From Oscillatoriales cyanobacterium (GTDB taxonomy: Bacteria > Cyanobacteriota > Cyanobacteriia > Cyanobacteriales > Microcoleaceae), in assembly GCA_004293365.1 (NCBI GenBank), contig RDYN01000025.1, positions 55,273 to 119,272 of the forward strand: a stretch of DNA of 64,000 bases. Reading direction: 5' to 3'. Shown here piece after piece: positions 53,838 through 61,511 of this stretch (position 1 is its first letter; every line of letters begins with the position of its first letter). The notes under the pieces were generated by a model. The model was not told the DNA's origin and did no database searches. It saw only the letters and a program-made list of their open reading frames with translations. The translations under genes were made by a program, and so were the position numbers.

Positions 53838-54185
53838 GTGAACATCCAAAACAGAGAAAAACTTAGTGAAATCATCAAAACGGCCCGGGGAACAATGAGT
53901 CAGCGAGGGTTTGGCAAGCTTTTGGGGGTTTCTGCGACTGCCGTGCAATTGTGGGAAAGGGGCGATACGGTTCCCGATACTGAAAACTTGGCTAAGATTG
54001 CAGCCAGAACCGGCTATACCCTGGAACAGTTTCTCAGCTTTTTGGATGGCAATCCAGTCTCGCAACCACCAGAAATTAACGATATTCTCAAAAAAATTCA
54101 GTTTTTGCCTCTGAGTCAGGTGGCGCTAATTGGCAAAGCTGTAGCGGATAGATTCGCTGCGTCGGCTGAGGCTGCTGGGGAATGA
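53838..54185 (+). CDS. XRE-family regulator, tandem copy 3
   Basis: 115 residues, GTG start (AAGTTGTGAACATC). HTH at SQRGFGKLLGVSATAVQLWERGDTVPDTENLAKIAARTG and the same C-terminal motif (ILKKIQFLPLSQVALIGKAVADRFAASAEA). The N-terminus and the sequence between copies 2 and 3 have diverged more than those of copies 1 and 2, so this is the older copy. It is followed by repeats. Confidence 0.85.
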   Translation: MNIQNREKLSEIIKTARGTMSQRGFGKLLGVSATAVQLWERGDTVPDTENLAKIAARTGYTLEQFLSFLDGNPVSQPPEINDILKKIQFLPLSQVALIGKAVADRFAASAEAAGE

Positions 54186-54344
54186 GTTAGGCTCGATCGC
54201 GATCGCCCGTTTTGCAGAAGTAGATCCCGATCGCCCTTAAAAATTTCCACCACTCGTGCATATCACAAATCAAGTAATTTGTCAAGGTTAAATCTACTTG
54301 GTTACGGAGTCCGATCGCCCTTATAGACTGACGCACTCCGACAA

Positions 54345-54409
54345 AGAAACCGGGTTTTTACCTAATCTGTCGGTGACAATGAAGTATTTTCCTAAAAAAC
54401 CCGGTTTCT
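54345..54409. repeat. AAACCCGGTTT element with conserved interior
   Basis: 15-bp arms AGAAACCGGGTTTTT (54345-54359) / AAAAACCCGGTTTCT (54395-54409), with interior ACAATGAAGTATTTTCCT. The copy at 61269-61333 has the same arms and a similar interior. Confidence 0.85.
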
Positions 54410-54448
54410 GGGCCCTATACGATCGCCCTTATGAAAAAACCACTCGCC

Positions 54449-55255
54449 CTATCCCTGACTGAGAATCTCTAAAAACTCTTCGACAATGCGATCGGGTTCT
54501 TCCCGGCATCTGTTAGCGTCGCAGTAGTGGATGATGCTGATACCGTGAGATGCAAATAGGCGATCGCGCGTTTCATCCTTTTCTGTGTCGGGATGCGATA
54601 TTTCCAGAATACCCCATTTGCCTTGGTGGAAGATGAGGAAATCTGGTTCTTGGTTTTGTCGGCCGGAGGGTGTGGTGAGGCGGGCTTTGGAGTTGGGGAA
54701 AAAGAGGGTGTTTGTGCGATCGAGCGCTTCGGCTATTTTTACTTGTTCTTCGCAGCGAAAACGCAAATCATTCCAGTGATAAATCCGTTCTTTTATGCTT
54801 GAGAAAATTCCCTGGTTATGCGCGTTTTCAGGCTTAATAATTCCATCTGATACTGTATTATAATCAGATATAGTTGCACCCTGTAAATCTGTTGATGAAT
54901 CAGATTCACTTAAGTTGGCGAATGATATTCTGGCTCCGCTTAAGTTAGCACCGCTAAGATTAACTCCAATTACTTGAGTTCGATGTAATGTCACTTGATG
55001 TCGTCGCAAGTATCGCTTAAAAACAGAGCGTAAATTATTTTTTTTTACTTTTTCATCAAAAGCCTCTGAGAGTTTTTTCCAGAGTTTAGCAGCTAGCGCT
55101 TTGATGTATTCGTCATTATATTGAGAGAGTTGAGAAATTTCCTCATAGGAACATCGGCCTTCCCAGCATTGTCTGAAGATGAGCTCTTGCACGTCGTTTA
55201 AGCCTTCGCCATCAAGGACTGTTTCTGCGATCGCGATTGCTTCATCAACGGTCAT
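54449..55255 (-). CDS. HTH + pentapeptide + nuclease-like protein, copy A
   Basis: 268 residues in three parts. Residues 1-85 resemble the N-terminal HTH of vWA-MoxR-associated cyanobacterial proteins (LNDVQELIFRQCWEGRCSYEEISQLSQYNDEYIKALAAKLWKKLSEAF), similar to sigma region 4. Residues 95-130 carry pentapeptides (GVNLSGANLSGARISFANL). The C-terminal 110 look like a PD-(D/E)XK-type nuclease core: RCEEQVKIAEALDRTNTLFFPNSKARL, then QEPDFLIFHQGKWGILEISHPD and ETRDRLFASHGISII. The usual Lys after the second acid is not visible. Paralogous to 56288-57106. Confidence 0.75.
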   Translation of the reverse strand: MTVDEAIAIAETVLDGEGLNDVQELIFRQCWEGRCSYEEISQLSQYNDEYIKALAAKLWKKLSEAFDEKVKKNNLRSVFKRYLRRHQVTLHRTQVIGVNLSGANLSGARISFANLSESDSSTDLQGATISDYNTVSDGIIKPENAHNQGIFSSIKERIYHWNDLRFRCEEQVKIAEALDRTNTLFFPNSKARLTTPSGRQNQEPDFLIFHQGKWGILEISHPDTEKDETRDRLFASHGISIIHYCDANRCREEPDRIVEEFLEILSQG

Positions 55256-55320
55256 GGCTTAAGTTTCCTTAAAGTATATATCTGGTGAAGTTTTGAACAG
55301 AGCAGACTATGTTTGAGAAA

Positions 55321-56181
55321 TTAAGGCTGATGTTCATTCAACCAATTGTTTAAATCAGAGGCTTCTGAAAAATCCAGCAGCGCCTCTCCTAAATCCTCTA
55401 ATTCTTCTACGGATAAGGTCTGAATTTGTTCTTGGATTTCAGGTGCGATCGGACCGATGCGTCGAGTCAACAGGCGAGTGAGCAACGACAGCGCCTCATC
55501 TTTCCTTCCTTCAAGGAGGCCTAGTTGTCTTCCTTCAAGGAGGCCATCTTCGCGAATTTCTTGGTAAATCACAGAACCGCGCATAGTTTCTTTCCTAAAT
55601 AGTTGTCTGATTAAGTTTTTTTCAAATCTCAAACCTGCGAGCACTTGGGTACAAGCGAGTAAATCCGCTTGTTGATTCGGTTCTTCTATTGTAGCAATCT
55701 GAGTAGCGATTTGCTCTAACAAAGTTCGCGGCGAGTCGGTTTGGGATAGTGTCGCGAATGGGAGTAAGCCGGGGACGGACAGCAGTAAAGCGGGGTCTTG
55801 TTCCCACAGGCGGATAACTCGGTAGCCGTGTCGGGTGTTCGCGTCTGTGTACTCGGATACAAAAACTTGTTCTGAGGCTGTTTGCTGCAAAAAAATTACT
55901 ACTTGATTGATGTCACAGGAGTATTGCCGTTTGAGCCTGACGTAGTAGTCTAGCATCCTGAAGGCGATCGGCGGGTCGGAGTAGGGTCGGGTTTCAAATT
56001 CTAGATGTAGGATTTGGTTATCCGTTTGCAGGAAAACGAGAGAATCGGCTCGGATGGGTTCTTGAATTAGTTCGGTTTTGAGTACCTGAACAGCGGTGGG
56101 TTCATCAATTGGTAGTAGCCAGTGGACGAAGGCGGCGGGGAATTTTTCGGCTAGATATTTGCAGGTGTTGTCGTAGGCCAA
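55321..56181 (-). CDS. Rpn-family recombination-promoting nuclease with DUF4351
   Basis: 286 residues. Starts MAYDNTCKYLAEKFPAAFVHWLL; LVFLQTDNQILHLEFETRP is the nuclease strand with the acidic residues of the Rpn (transposase_31) PD-(D/E)XK fold. The C-terminus (LTRLLTRRIGPIAPEIQEQIQTLSVEELEDLGEALLDF) is the DUF4351 module common in cyanobacteria. Two tandem EGRQLGLLEGRK words lie just before it. Family members promote recombination or sit in defence regions. Flanked by the two HTH-pentapeptide-nuclease genes. Confidence 0.9.
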   Translation of the reverse strand: MAYDNTCKYLAEKFPAAFVHWLLPIDEPTAVQVLKTELIQEPIRADSLVFLQTDNQILHLEFETRPYSDPPIAFRMLDYYVRLKRQYSCDINQVVIFLQQTASEQVFVSEYTDANTRHGYRVIRLWEQDPALLLSVPGLLPFATLSQTDSPRTLLEQIATQIATIEEPNQQADLLACTQVLAGLRFEKNLIRQLFRKETMRGSVIYQEIREDGLLEGRQLGLLEGRKDEALSLLTRLLTRRIGPIAPEIQEQIQTLSVEELEDLGEALLDFSEASDLNNWLNEHQP

Positions 56182-56287
56182 GGAAGTTGCGTTGTGAAAG
56201 GGGGGTGTGAATTGTTGATTAGAGTATTGTAAGGTTAACTCGACTTTTTTGGGGAGTGCGATCGCCCTTACGAAAAAACCATTCGCC

Positions 56288-57106
56288 CTATGCGTGACTC
56301 AAAATCTCTAAAAATTCCTGCACAACGCGATCGGCTTCTTGACTGCACCTGTGGGCTTCACAATAGTAGATAGTGCAGATGCCAGCAGAGGCAAAGTCGC
56401 GATCGCGCGTTTCATCTTTTGGTGTGTCGGGATGCCATATCTCAAGAATACCCAATTTGCCTTGGTGAAATATGAGGAAATCGGGTTCTTGGCTTTGCCT
56501 GCCTTCCGGTGTTGTGAGGCGGGCTTTGGAGTTGGGGAAGAAAAAGATGTTCGCGCGATCGAGTGCTTCGGCAATTTTCACTTCTTCTTCGCAGCGAAAA
56601 CACAAATCATTCCAGTGATAAATTAGTTCTTCTGTGTTAGACTCAATTTCTTGGTTATTTCCCTTTTCATCCGGTATTTTCTCATCGCCTAAATCTGATT
56701 CTGTCTTATTATCAGGATTGATTGCATTGTCTAAATTAGCTGGAAATGAATTGGCTCCGTTTAAGTTTGCAAAGCATAATATTGAGCCACTTAAGTCTGC
56801 TCCACTCAGATTTATTCCCATTAACTGATTTCGCTGTGAGTTCACTTGATGTCGCCGCAAGTATCCATTTACTACTGACTTTAGGTTATTTCTTTTAACC
56901 TTATCGTCAAAAGCTTTTGATAGTAACTTCCATAATTTTCCAGCAATATACTTGATATATTCATCATTATAACTGTTGATTTGAGCAATTTCTTTATAAG
57001 ACTGTCGTCCTTCCCAACATTGTCTGAAAATTAGCTCTTGCACGTCGTTCAACCGTTTGCCATCTAGAACTGTTTCCACAAGCGCTAGAGCTTCATCAGC
57101 AGTCAT
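56288..57106 (-). CDS. HTH + pentapeptide + nuclease-like protein, copy B
   Basis: 272 residues, the same three-part design as copy A: HTH (LNDVQELIFRQCWEGRQSYKEIAQINSYNDEYIKYIAGKLWKLLSKAF), pentapeptides (GINLSGADLSGSILCFANLNGA), a charged linker, and the nuclease-like end (RCEEEVKIAEALDRANIFFFPNSKARLTTPEGRQSQEPDFLIFHQGKLGILEIWHPD, then ETRDRDFASAGI). Ends and linker match copy A closely; the middle has diverged. Even the 3' flank (GCGATCGCCCTTACGAAAAAAC) is shared, so a segment was duplicated. Divergent from the low-complexity gene. Confidence 0.75.
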   Translation of the reverse strand: MTADEALALVETVLDGKRLNDVQELIFRQCWEGRQSYKEIAQINSYNDEYIKYIAGKLWKLLSKAFDDKVKRNNLKSVVNGYLRRHQVNSQRNQLMGINLSGADLSGSILCFANLNGANSFPANLDNAINPDNKTESDLGDEKIPDEKGNNQEIESNTEELIYHWNDLCFRCEEEVKIAEALDRANIFFFPNSKARLTTPEGRQSQEPDFLIFHQGKLGILEIWHPDTPKDETRDRDFASAGICTIYYCEAHRCSQEADRVVQEFLEILSHA

Positions 57107-57254
57107 GGGTCAATTCTCCTGAAAAATATTTTTCTCTATCTTAGCACTGGCAGAAATATATTATCACTTTTGATCGCTTTTGATCCCTTTTAATCGCTGT
57201 TCAACCTGAGCCATAGGCACTATATTAGATAAAAGCTCAAGCAAAGCGACATTT

Positions 57255-57866
57255 ATGGATGAAATAAGTGATTTTTTTAATGACTGTACAGCAGTTATTA
57301 CAGAGATTGTAGTTGCTGTTACTGGTGGACTGGGTTTAGTTGACAATGCTCTCAATCAGTACCCTCCAGAGCAACCATGTGAGCGGGAATCGGGTGAAAC
57401 GTCAGAATTGAATTGCAGAGCAGACGACAATTGGAAAGCCTACAATAACATAAAGGAGATAGAAAGACCCGAAAACGACAATGACGATAATGGTTCTATT
57501 TTTGGCTTATTTGGCGGTGGCGGGAATGATGATGATGAATCTGATTCTGGATACTACACGCCTGCGTCATCTGTAGAGGAATCATCTGGTGGATGGTCAT
57601 TTTTCGGATGGTCTGGATCTACTGAAGATTGTAGGGTTAATACCAGTACCGACTATGACTCCACTACTAGCTATAACTCCTATAACTCCAGTAGCGAGTA
57701 TGACTCCAGTAGTGATTATAGCAGTGACTATGGCGGTGGTTCTGACTCCAGTAGTGATTATGGCAGTGACTATGGCGGTGGTTCTGACTCTGACGGCGGC
57801 GATGGAGGTAGTGACTCTGGCGGCGGTTCTGACTCTGGCGGCGGCGATGGAGGTAGCTGGTGGTAG
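57255..57866 (+). CDS. Ser/Asp/Gly/Tyr-rich low-complexity protein
   Basis: 203 residues. The first 40 form a hydrophobic segment (TAVITEIVVAVTGGLGLVDNAL), possibly membrane-associated. From about residue 75 the chain is low complexity: FGLFGGGGNDDDESDSGYY, an SFFGWSG patch, then SDYGGGSDSSSDYGSDYGGGSD-type repeats and a GSWW end. The composition resembles phase-separating Tyr/Gly/Ser domains; that is an inference. The ATG lies after GCGACATTT. Starts a row of three same-strand genes. Confidence 0.7.
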   Translation: MDEISDFFNDCTAVITEIVVAVTGGLGLVDNALNQYPPEQPCERESGETSELNCRADDNWKAYNNIKEIERPENDNDDNGSIFGLFGGGGNDDDESDSGYYTPASSVEESSGGWSFFGWSGSTEDCRVNTSTDYDSTTSYNSYNSSSEYDSSSDYSSDYGGGSDSSSDYGSDYGGGSDSDGGDGGSDSGGGSDSGGGDGGSWW

Positions 57867-58019
57867 GAGGGTGGCAAAATTTTCCCAAGTCAGTAAATAG
57901 CAGATTTATGAGCATCCCGCTTGGAAACACCGGGCGGGGTACTAGAGATGCTGGGTAAAATCAATTGCTGTACTGAAGTTATTCCCCTAACGGAAATCAG
58001 CTAGGAGATAAAACACACA

Positions 58020-58763
58020 ATGACTGGTGAACAAAATAATGAATGCATTAATATCGATCGAACCACTACCTTTGAAGAGGCTCTTGAATCCGCCTTAGAT
58101 GTCGTCGGATCAATAATCGGTTGGAACGAAAATAATCATTTAATTTCAATACTTCATGAAGTAAAATATATAGATAGAGAATTTAAAAAGAAAGTAATAA
58201 ATGAATGTACGTTAACAGCGTTTTATAATGCAGTATTACTCCTCCATAGCAATCTAATACTCTTTAGTGATTTCAATAACAAAGATTCCACTTTTACACA
58301 AAAAGCCAGCACCATACATTTAAAAATTATCGACAAAATAAAAATCCTAGAGACTCAAGCTTCAAAACAAGGTTATTTTCTTGAAGATAGGCGTAAGTAT
58401 TTAAAGATTTGGAAAGAATTACTAAAAGATATAATCGACCTATGCTTCAAGTCTTCAACAAATCACAAAGATTTGTCGAACAATGTTGCCAAAAATAAAA
58501 ATTTGTTTACTATTCTGGGTAGTATCTTCAGTAATTTTTCTACTATAATGCTGAAACGTAGATCGTGGCCAAATGTTTCTATTAAACGGTCACAAAATTC
58601 AGCGATAGAAGATGAAACTTCCAATCAGTCACAATCGCCTGCATCTGAGAATTCTGAAAACTTATCTGGTGGATCTAAAGTCTATGGTAAGAACCTTCAT
58701 GTAGCAATTGCTATTCTCACTGTGGTCGTGGGTCTAATATTAGCCTTAACTTTATTTCGTTAG
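58020..58763 (+). CDS. unrecognised tail-anchored protein
   Basis: 247 residues, AT-rich codon use. Residues 1-170 are helical and polar with no family I recognise; a Ser/Asn/Gln-rich linker (SNQSQSPASENSENLSGGS) leads to one C-terminal transmembrane helix (LHVAIAILTVVVGLILALTLF). This layout suggests a cytoplasmic domain held at the membrane. It is followed after eight bases by the next membrane protein gene, so the two are probably cotranscribed. Confidence 0.7.
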   Translation: MTGEQNNECINIDRTTTFEEALESALDVVGSIIGWNENNHLISILHEVKYIDREFKKKVINECTLTAFYNAVLLLHSNLILFSDFNNKDSTFTQKASTIHLKIIDKIKILETQASKQGYFLEDRRKYLKIWKELLKDIIDLCFKSSTNHKDLSNNVAKNKNLFTILGSIFSNFSTIMLKRRSWPNVSIKRSQNSAIEDETSNQSQSPASENSENLSGGSKVYGKNLHVAIAILTVVVGLILALTLFR

Positions 58764-58771
58764 AGGAGTTA

Positions 58772-59260
58772 GTGATGATCAGAACTTTTGCAATTATTGT
58801 ATTTTGCGTTCCCGCTGTTTGGGATGTGGTGACGACTTACAAAGGTATAGTAAGTATTTTAGGTGGTGAAAATTCAGGGACTATGGGAGTTGCAATAGTT
58901 CTTGCCTTTTTTATTGCGGGCTTAAGTGTACTAACTACGAATATTTGGAAACCAGAGGTTCAAAAGAAGACAAATAATTTTACTATAACAATTAATGGCA
59001 AAGAATATGCTATGGATCTGGGAATGCGTACAATTTTATGTTGGATGTGGTGGCCAGCTATTTTATTTGATTTCTGGACTTCCCTAATAGGAAATATTCA
59101 ATTATTGACAAGGGGAAGTTTTGGTATTGCTGCTGTCGCTGCTGCATCTATTCCTACCCCAACATTAGCGCAGTGGATAGTCATAATTTTTGCTACAGCT
59201 ATATCAGCATTAAGTCCTATGATAGTAGGATATTTCGTAACTTCATCTGATGAATTTTAA
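58772..59260 (+). CDS. small multi-spanning membrane protein
   Basis: 162 residues with about four hydrophobic segments (residues 3-20, 40-58, 85-105 and 130-155). A polar loop, KPEVQKKTNNFTITINGKEYAMDLGM, lies between the second and third. No known family; a CWMWWPAILFDFWTS motif is unusual for its density of aromatic residues. The partner is probably the 58020-58763 gene, whose stop is eight bases upstream. Confidence 0.7.
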   Translation: MMIRTFAIIVFCVPAVWDVVTTYKGIVSILGGENSGTMGVAIVLAFFIAGLSVLTTNIWKPEVQKKTNNFTITINGKEYAMDLGMRTILCWMWWPAILFDFWTSLIGNIQLLTRGSFGIAAVAAASIPTPTLAQWIVIIFATAISALSPMIVGYFVTSSDEF

Positions 59261-59543
59261 GTAGGATAGCGCTTCTCATTCAACTTCTCCAAGGGCGATG
59301 TAGCACTTCTCTCCTCACTTCTTCCCCACTTTGTCTCATTGCTTGCAAAAAGGGTGTTGAAGCCCGATCGCCCTTTCGTCAATTCCCAACAAACACAAAA
59401 GCACGCGCGGCGAAGCTATCTCGTAGGGAATCGCCCTCAGTGCGATCGCCCGATCGAACTATTAGTCATGATTCCGCAACACAGAAACCGCACGTTAAGC
59501 GATCGCCCTTTTTCACCACAATAATAGACTTTTGTCATAGCAA

Positions 59544-59762
59544 TCAAGCAATTTGAAGCGTGCGAGGTTCCGGGATAGATTCACCTTCAGCTTCCCAAGC
59601 TTCCAAATACATTTCAATCACTTCTTCGCCGCTATGAATAGCTTCCTCGCGAGTTTTACCGTGAGTGCAAGGCATAACAACGCGATCGGCAAACTCGGGA
59701 ATCGTGACTAAGAAAAGCTGATCTTCATCAGACCATTGAACAATCATGCTGTATCGACTCAT
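59544..59762 (-). CDS. hicB: HicB-family antitoxin
   Basis: 72 residues with the HicB partial RNase H fold: YSMIVQWSDEDQLFLVTIPEF, then CTHGKTREEAIHSGEEVIEMYLEAW. No DNA-binding domain is fused. It should neutralise HicA, encoded just upstream with a 4-base overlap. Located in the accessory island. Confidence 0.88.
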   Translation of the reverse strand: MSRYSMIVQWSDEDQLFLVTIPEFADRVVMPCTHGKTREEAIHSGEEVIEMYLEAWEAEGESIPEPRTLQIA

Positions 59763-59983
59763 AAATCCTCATCCTCCCTTAACTCATTTAGTTCAGTTAA
59801 TAACTCTGCTAACTGCTTTTCTAGGTAGAGTGGCACATCATCTCCATCTTTGCCGGAAATTGTCAGTGTTTTTTTGAGCAAAGGATGTCGCCAACGTTCA
59901 TGGCTACCTTTGCCACGTTTCGGTAAATAAACAAACCCTTTACGGGCAATCTCAACTTTCAACTGTCGAATTTTCCTTGGCAT
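59759..59983 (-). CDS. hicA: HicA-family toxin
   Basis: 74 residues, a dsRBD-like fold typical of HicA. The catalytic His is in GKGSHERWRHP (residue 28), and the basic N-terminus is KIRQLKVEIARKGFVYLPK. HicA degrades mRNA when free. First gene of the hicAB pair, overlapping hicB. The MPRKIRQLK start has a clear ATG but no strong Shine-Dalgarno. Confidence 0.88.
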   Translation of the reverse strand: MPRKIRQLKVEIARKGFVYLPKRGKGSHERWRHPLLKKTLTISGKDGDDVPLYLEKQLAELLTELNELREDEDL

Positions 59984-60004
59984 GGATTTTGTCTACTGCT
60001 CCCC

Positions 60005-60379
60005 TCATTTATAACATTCTTGGGCTGCGGTTGCCATTTCCCTACAGGGTACTCCATAAGCAGTATAGGATCTAACATCAGGCGGTTGAAGCCCCAAAAC
60101 AATTGATTTAGCCGGAATTCCCGCTGCGACTAACTCCTCAGCAATCAGGCGATCGGTATTATTTGCTTGAATCCACACCTGACCGTCAATAATATCAATA
60201 TGAATCACGCAATGGTGAATGCGCTGCTCGTTAAACCAGCCTATATTTATTAACATATAGCGGTCACTTTCTACATCAAAAAGTGTTGCGTTTTGTATGC
60301 CCTTGTCCACAACAGGAATCTCAGAATATTCAGCGAGGAGCTGCTTAACAATTTGACGATAATTCTTTAAGCTATCCAT
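60005..60379 (-). CDS. xisI: XisI-family protein
   Basis: 124 residues. MDSLKNYRQIVKQLLAEYSEIP, then DRYMLINIGWFNEQRIHHCVIHIDIIDGQVWIQANNT and the end GLQPPDVRSYTAYGVP are typical of the XisI family (first named for fdxN-element excision in Anabaena; widespread now with unclear role). The frame is intact, unlike its partner. Its ATG overlaps the end of the broken xisH by 13 bases. Confidence 0.9.
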   Translation of the reverse strand: MDSLKNYRQIVKQLLAEYSEIPVVDKGIQNATLFDVESDRYMLINIGWFNEQRIHHCVIHIDIIDGQVWIQANNTDRLIAEELVAAGIPAKSIVLGLQPPDVRSYTAYGVPCREMATAAQECYK

Positions 60380-60783
60380 TGTACTATTTCCTCTGTTTTT
60401 GGGTTGAAAACAACAAGATTTATGCGATTATTGAGCAATATTTGACCAAATTTTTATGCTTCAAAAAAATCAGTAAAAGCATTTAGTGGAATTGCAAGAT
60501 ACAGCTTTCTTTCAGATTCCGTCCGTTTTAAGATGTCATAGTAAAGAGTATATTGACCCAAAGCTTGCTCTCAATCTGCAATTCTAGACTCTCCGATCAA
60601 ACTTTTAACTTCAACGGCTATCTTGCGATCGTTGTTCTCAGCAGCTAATAGCTGTTCTGCACCAAGATCGATCGATAGGTTTCTCTTCGCCCAAGCTAAT
60701 GGATAGGGATCGTGGGTAATTGTCCAGCCAGCCTTAATCAGACCCTGTTTGACAACTTGATGATAAATGTCTCTTGCTGGCAC
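60367..60783 (-). pseudogene. xisH: xisH with two in-frame stop codons
   Basis: Full-length XisH frame of 139 codons. MPARDIYHQVVKQGLIKAGWTITHD begins a normal N-terminus, and the EVK of KIAVEVKSLIG is the nuclease-like site. The frame meets TGA at 60573-60571, runs on without a shift as EQALGQYTLYYDILKRTESERKLYL, meets TAA at 60456-60454, and ends KFGQILLNNRINLVVFNPKTEEIVQW with a normal stop at 60369-60367. Family length and all conserved segments are present, so two point nonsense mutations are the simplest reading. A 70-residue N-terminal fragment may still be made. Confidence 0.9.
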
Positions 60784-60928
60784 GATCGCTCTCTTTTGCT
60801 ATCGAGGTTGACACTGACTATTATAATGTATTGTATCAACAAATTAGATATACTGAGATACGACCTATTACGATCGCCTTTCCCAATAATTTCTGCACGT
60901 CCAGTTACCCGTACAGAAAGGAAACTAT

Positions 60929-61222
60929 ATGAACAACGTTGAAAAAGAACTGACATTAAAAGTCCGATCGCGCCCAACAACAGTATCAATCGAAATCCCA
61001 ACAGATACTTGAGAATCCCTAAACAAAGTAGCACTGCATCGAGATATGCCTTTGTCAGCTTTGCTCAAATTTTACATTGGGCAAGGTTTGCGGCAAGATT
61101 TAACAAAATTGTTTAGCGATCGCCTCCTGGAAGCAACAGCCCAAGTTTTGGCACGACATCTAGATTCAGAAGAAGAAGTTTCAACCATTATTCGAGAAAT
61201 TCAATCTGAAACAGCACGGTAG
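60929..61222 (+). pseudogene. small DNA-binding-type protein gene with one in-frame TGA
   Basis: 98 codons from ATG 60929: MNNVEKELTLKVRSRPTTVSIEIP leads to TGA at 61010-61012. The frame then continues as ESLNKVALHRDMPLSALLKFY and GQGLRQDLTKLFSDRLLEATAQVL and ends ETAR at 61220-61222. The layout (strand, two helices, DMPLSALLKFYIGQGLRQDL) fits ribbon-helix-helix-like small cyanobacterial proteins. A Leu codon is the likely ancestor of the TGA. It lies divergently from xisH and shares its decay. Confidence 0.75.
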
Positions 61223-61268
61223 CCCTGTTTCCTCAACTTCCCCAAATGCGATCGCACTCATACACCAA

Positions 61269-61333
61269 AGAAACCGGGTTTTTCGAGAATCTGGGGCTTT
61301 GTGACAAGTATTTTCCTAAAAAACCCGGTTTCT
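61269..61333. repeat. AAACCCGGTTT element with conserved interior
   Basis: Arms AGAAACCGGGTTTTT (61269-61283) / AAAAACCCGGTTTCT (61319-61333), interior GACAAGTATTTTCCT as in the copy at 54345-54409. Confidence 0.85.
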
Positions 61334-61511
61334 CGCTACCCGCGCGCCCAGGGCTATAAAATCCCAAATCTAAAATGCAAAATCCGATCGCCCGCCCAAA
61401 CCCAAATCTTGCCAATGACTAAATTTAATTAAAATTTGTTAAGATTAACTCGACCTCAGCGCCGGCATCCCATCCGCCGCTAAACCTTCCCCTTCCCCAG
61501 TCCCCACAACA

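Noticed and set aside
59261..59543. tRNA or small gene in the gap before hicB
   Set aside because: No cloverleaf or coding pattern seen; the stretch is rich in GCGATCGCCC octamers.
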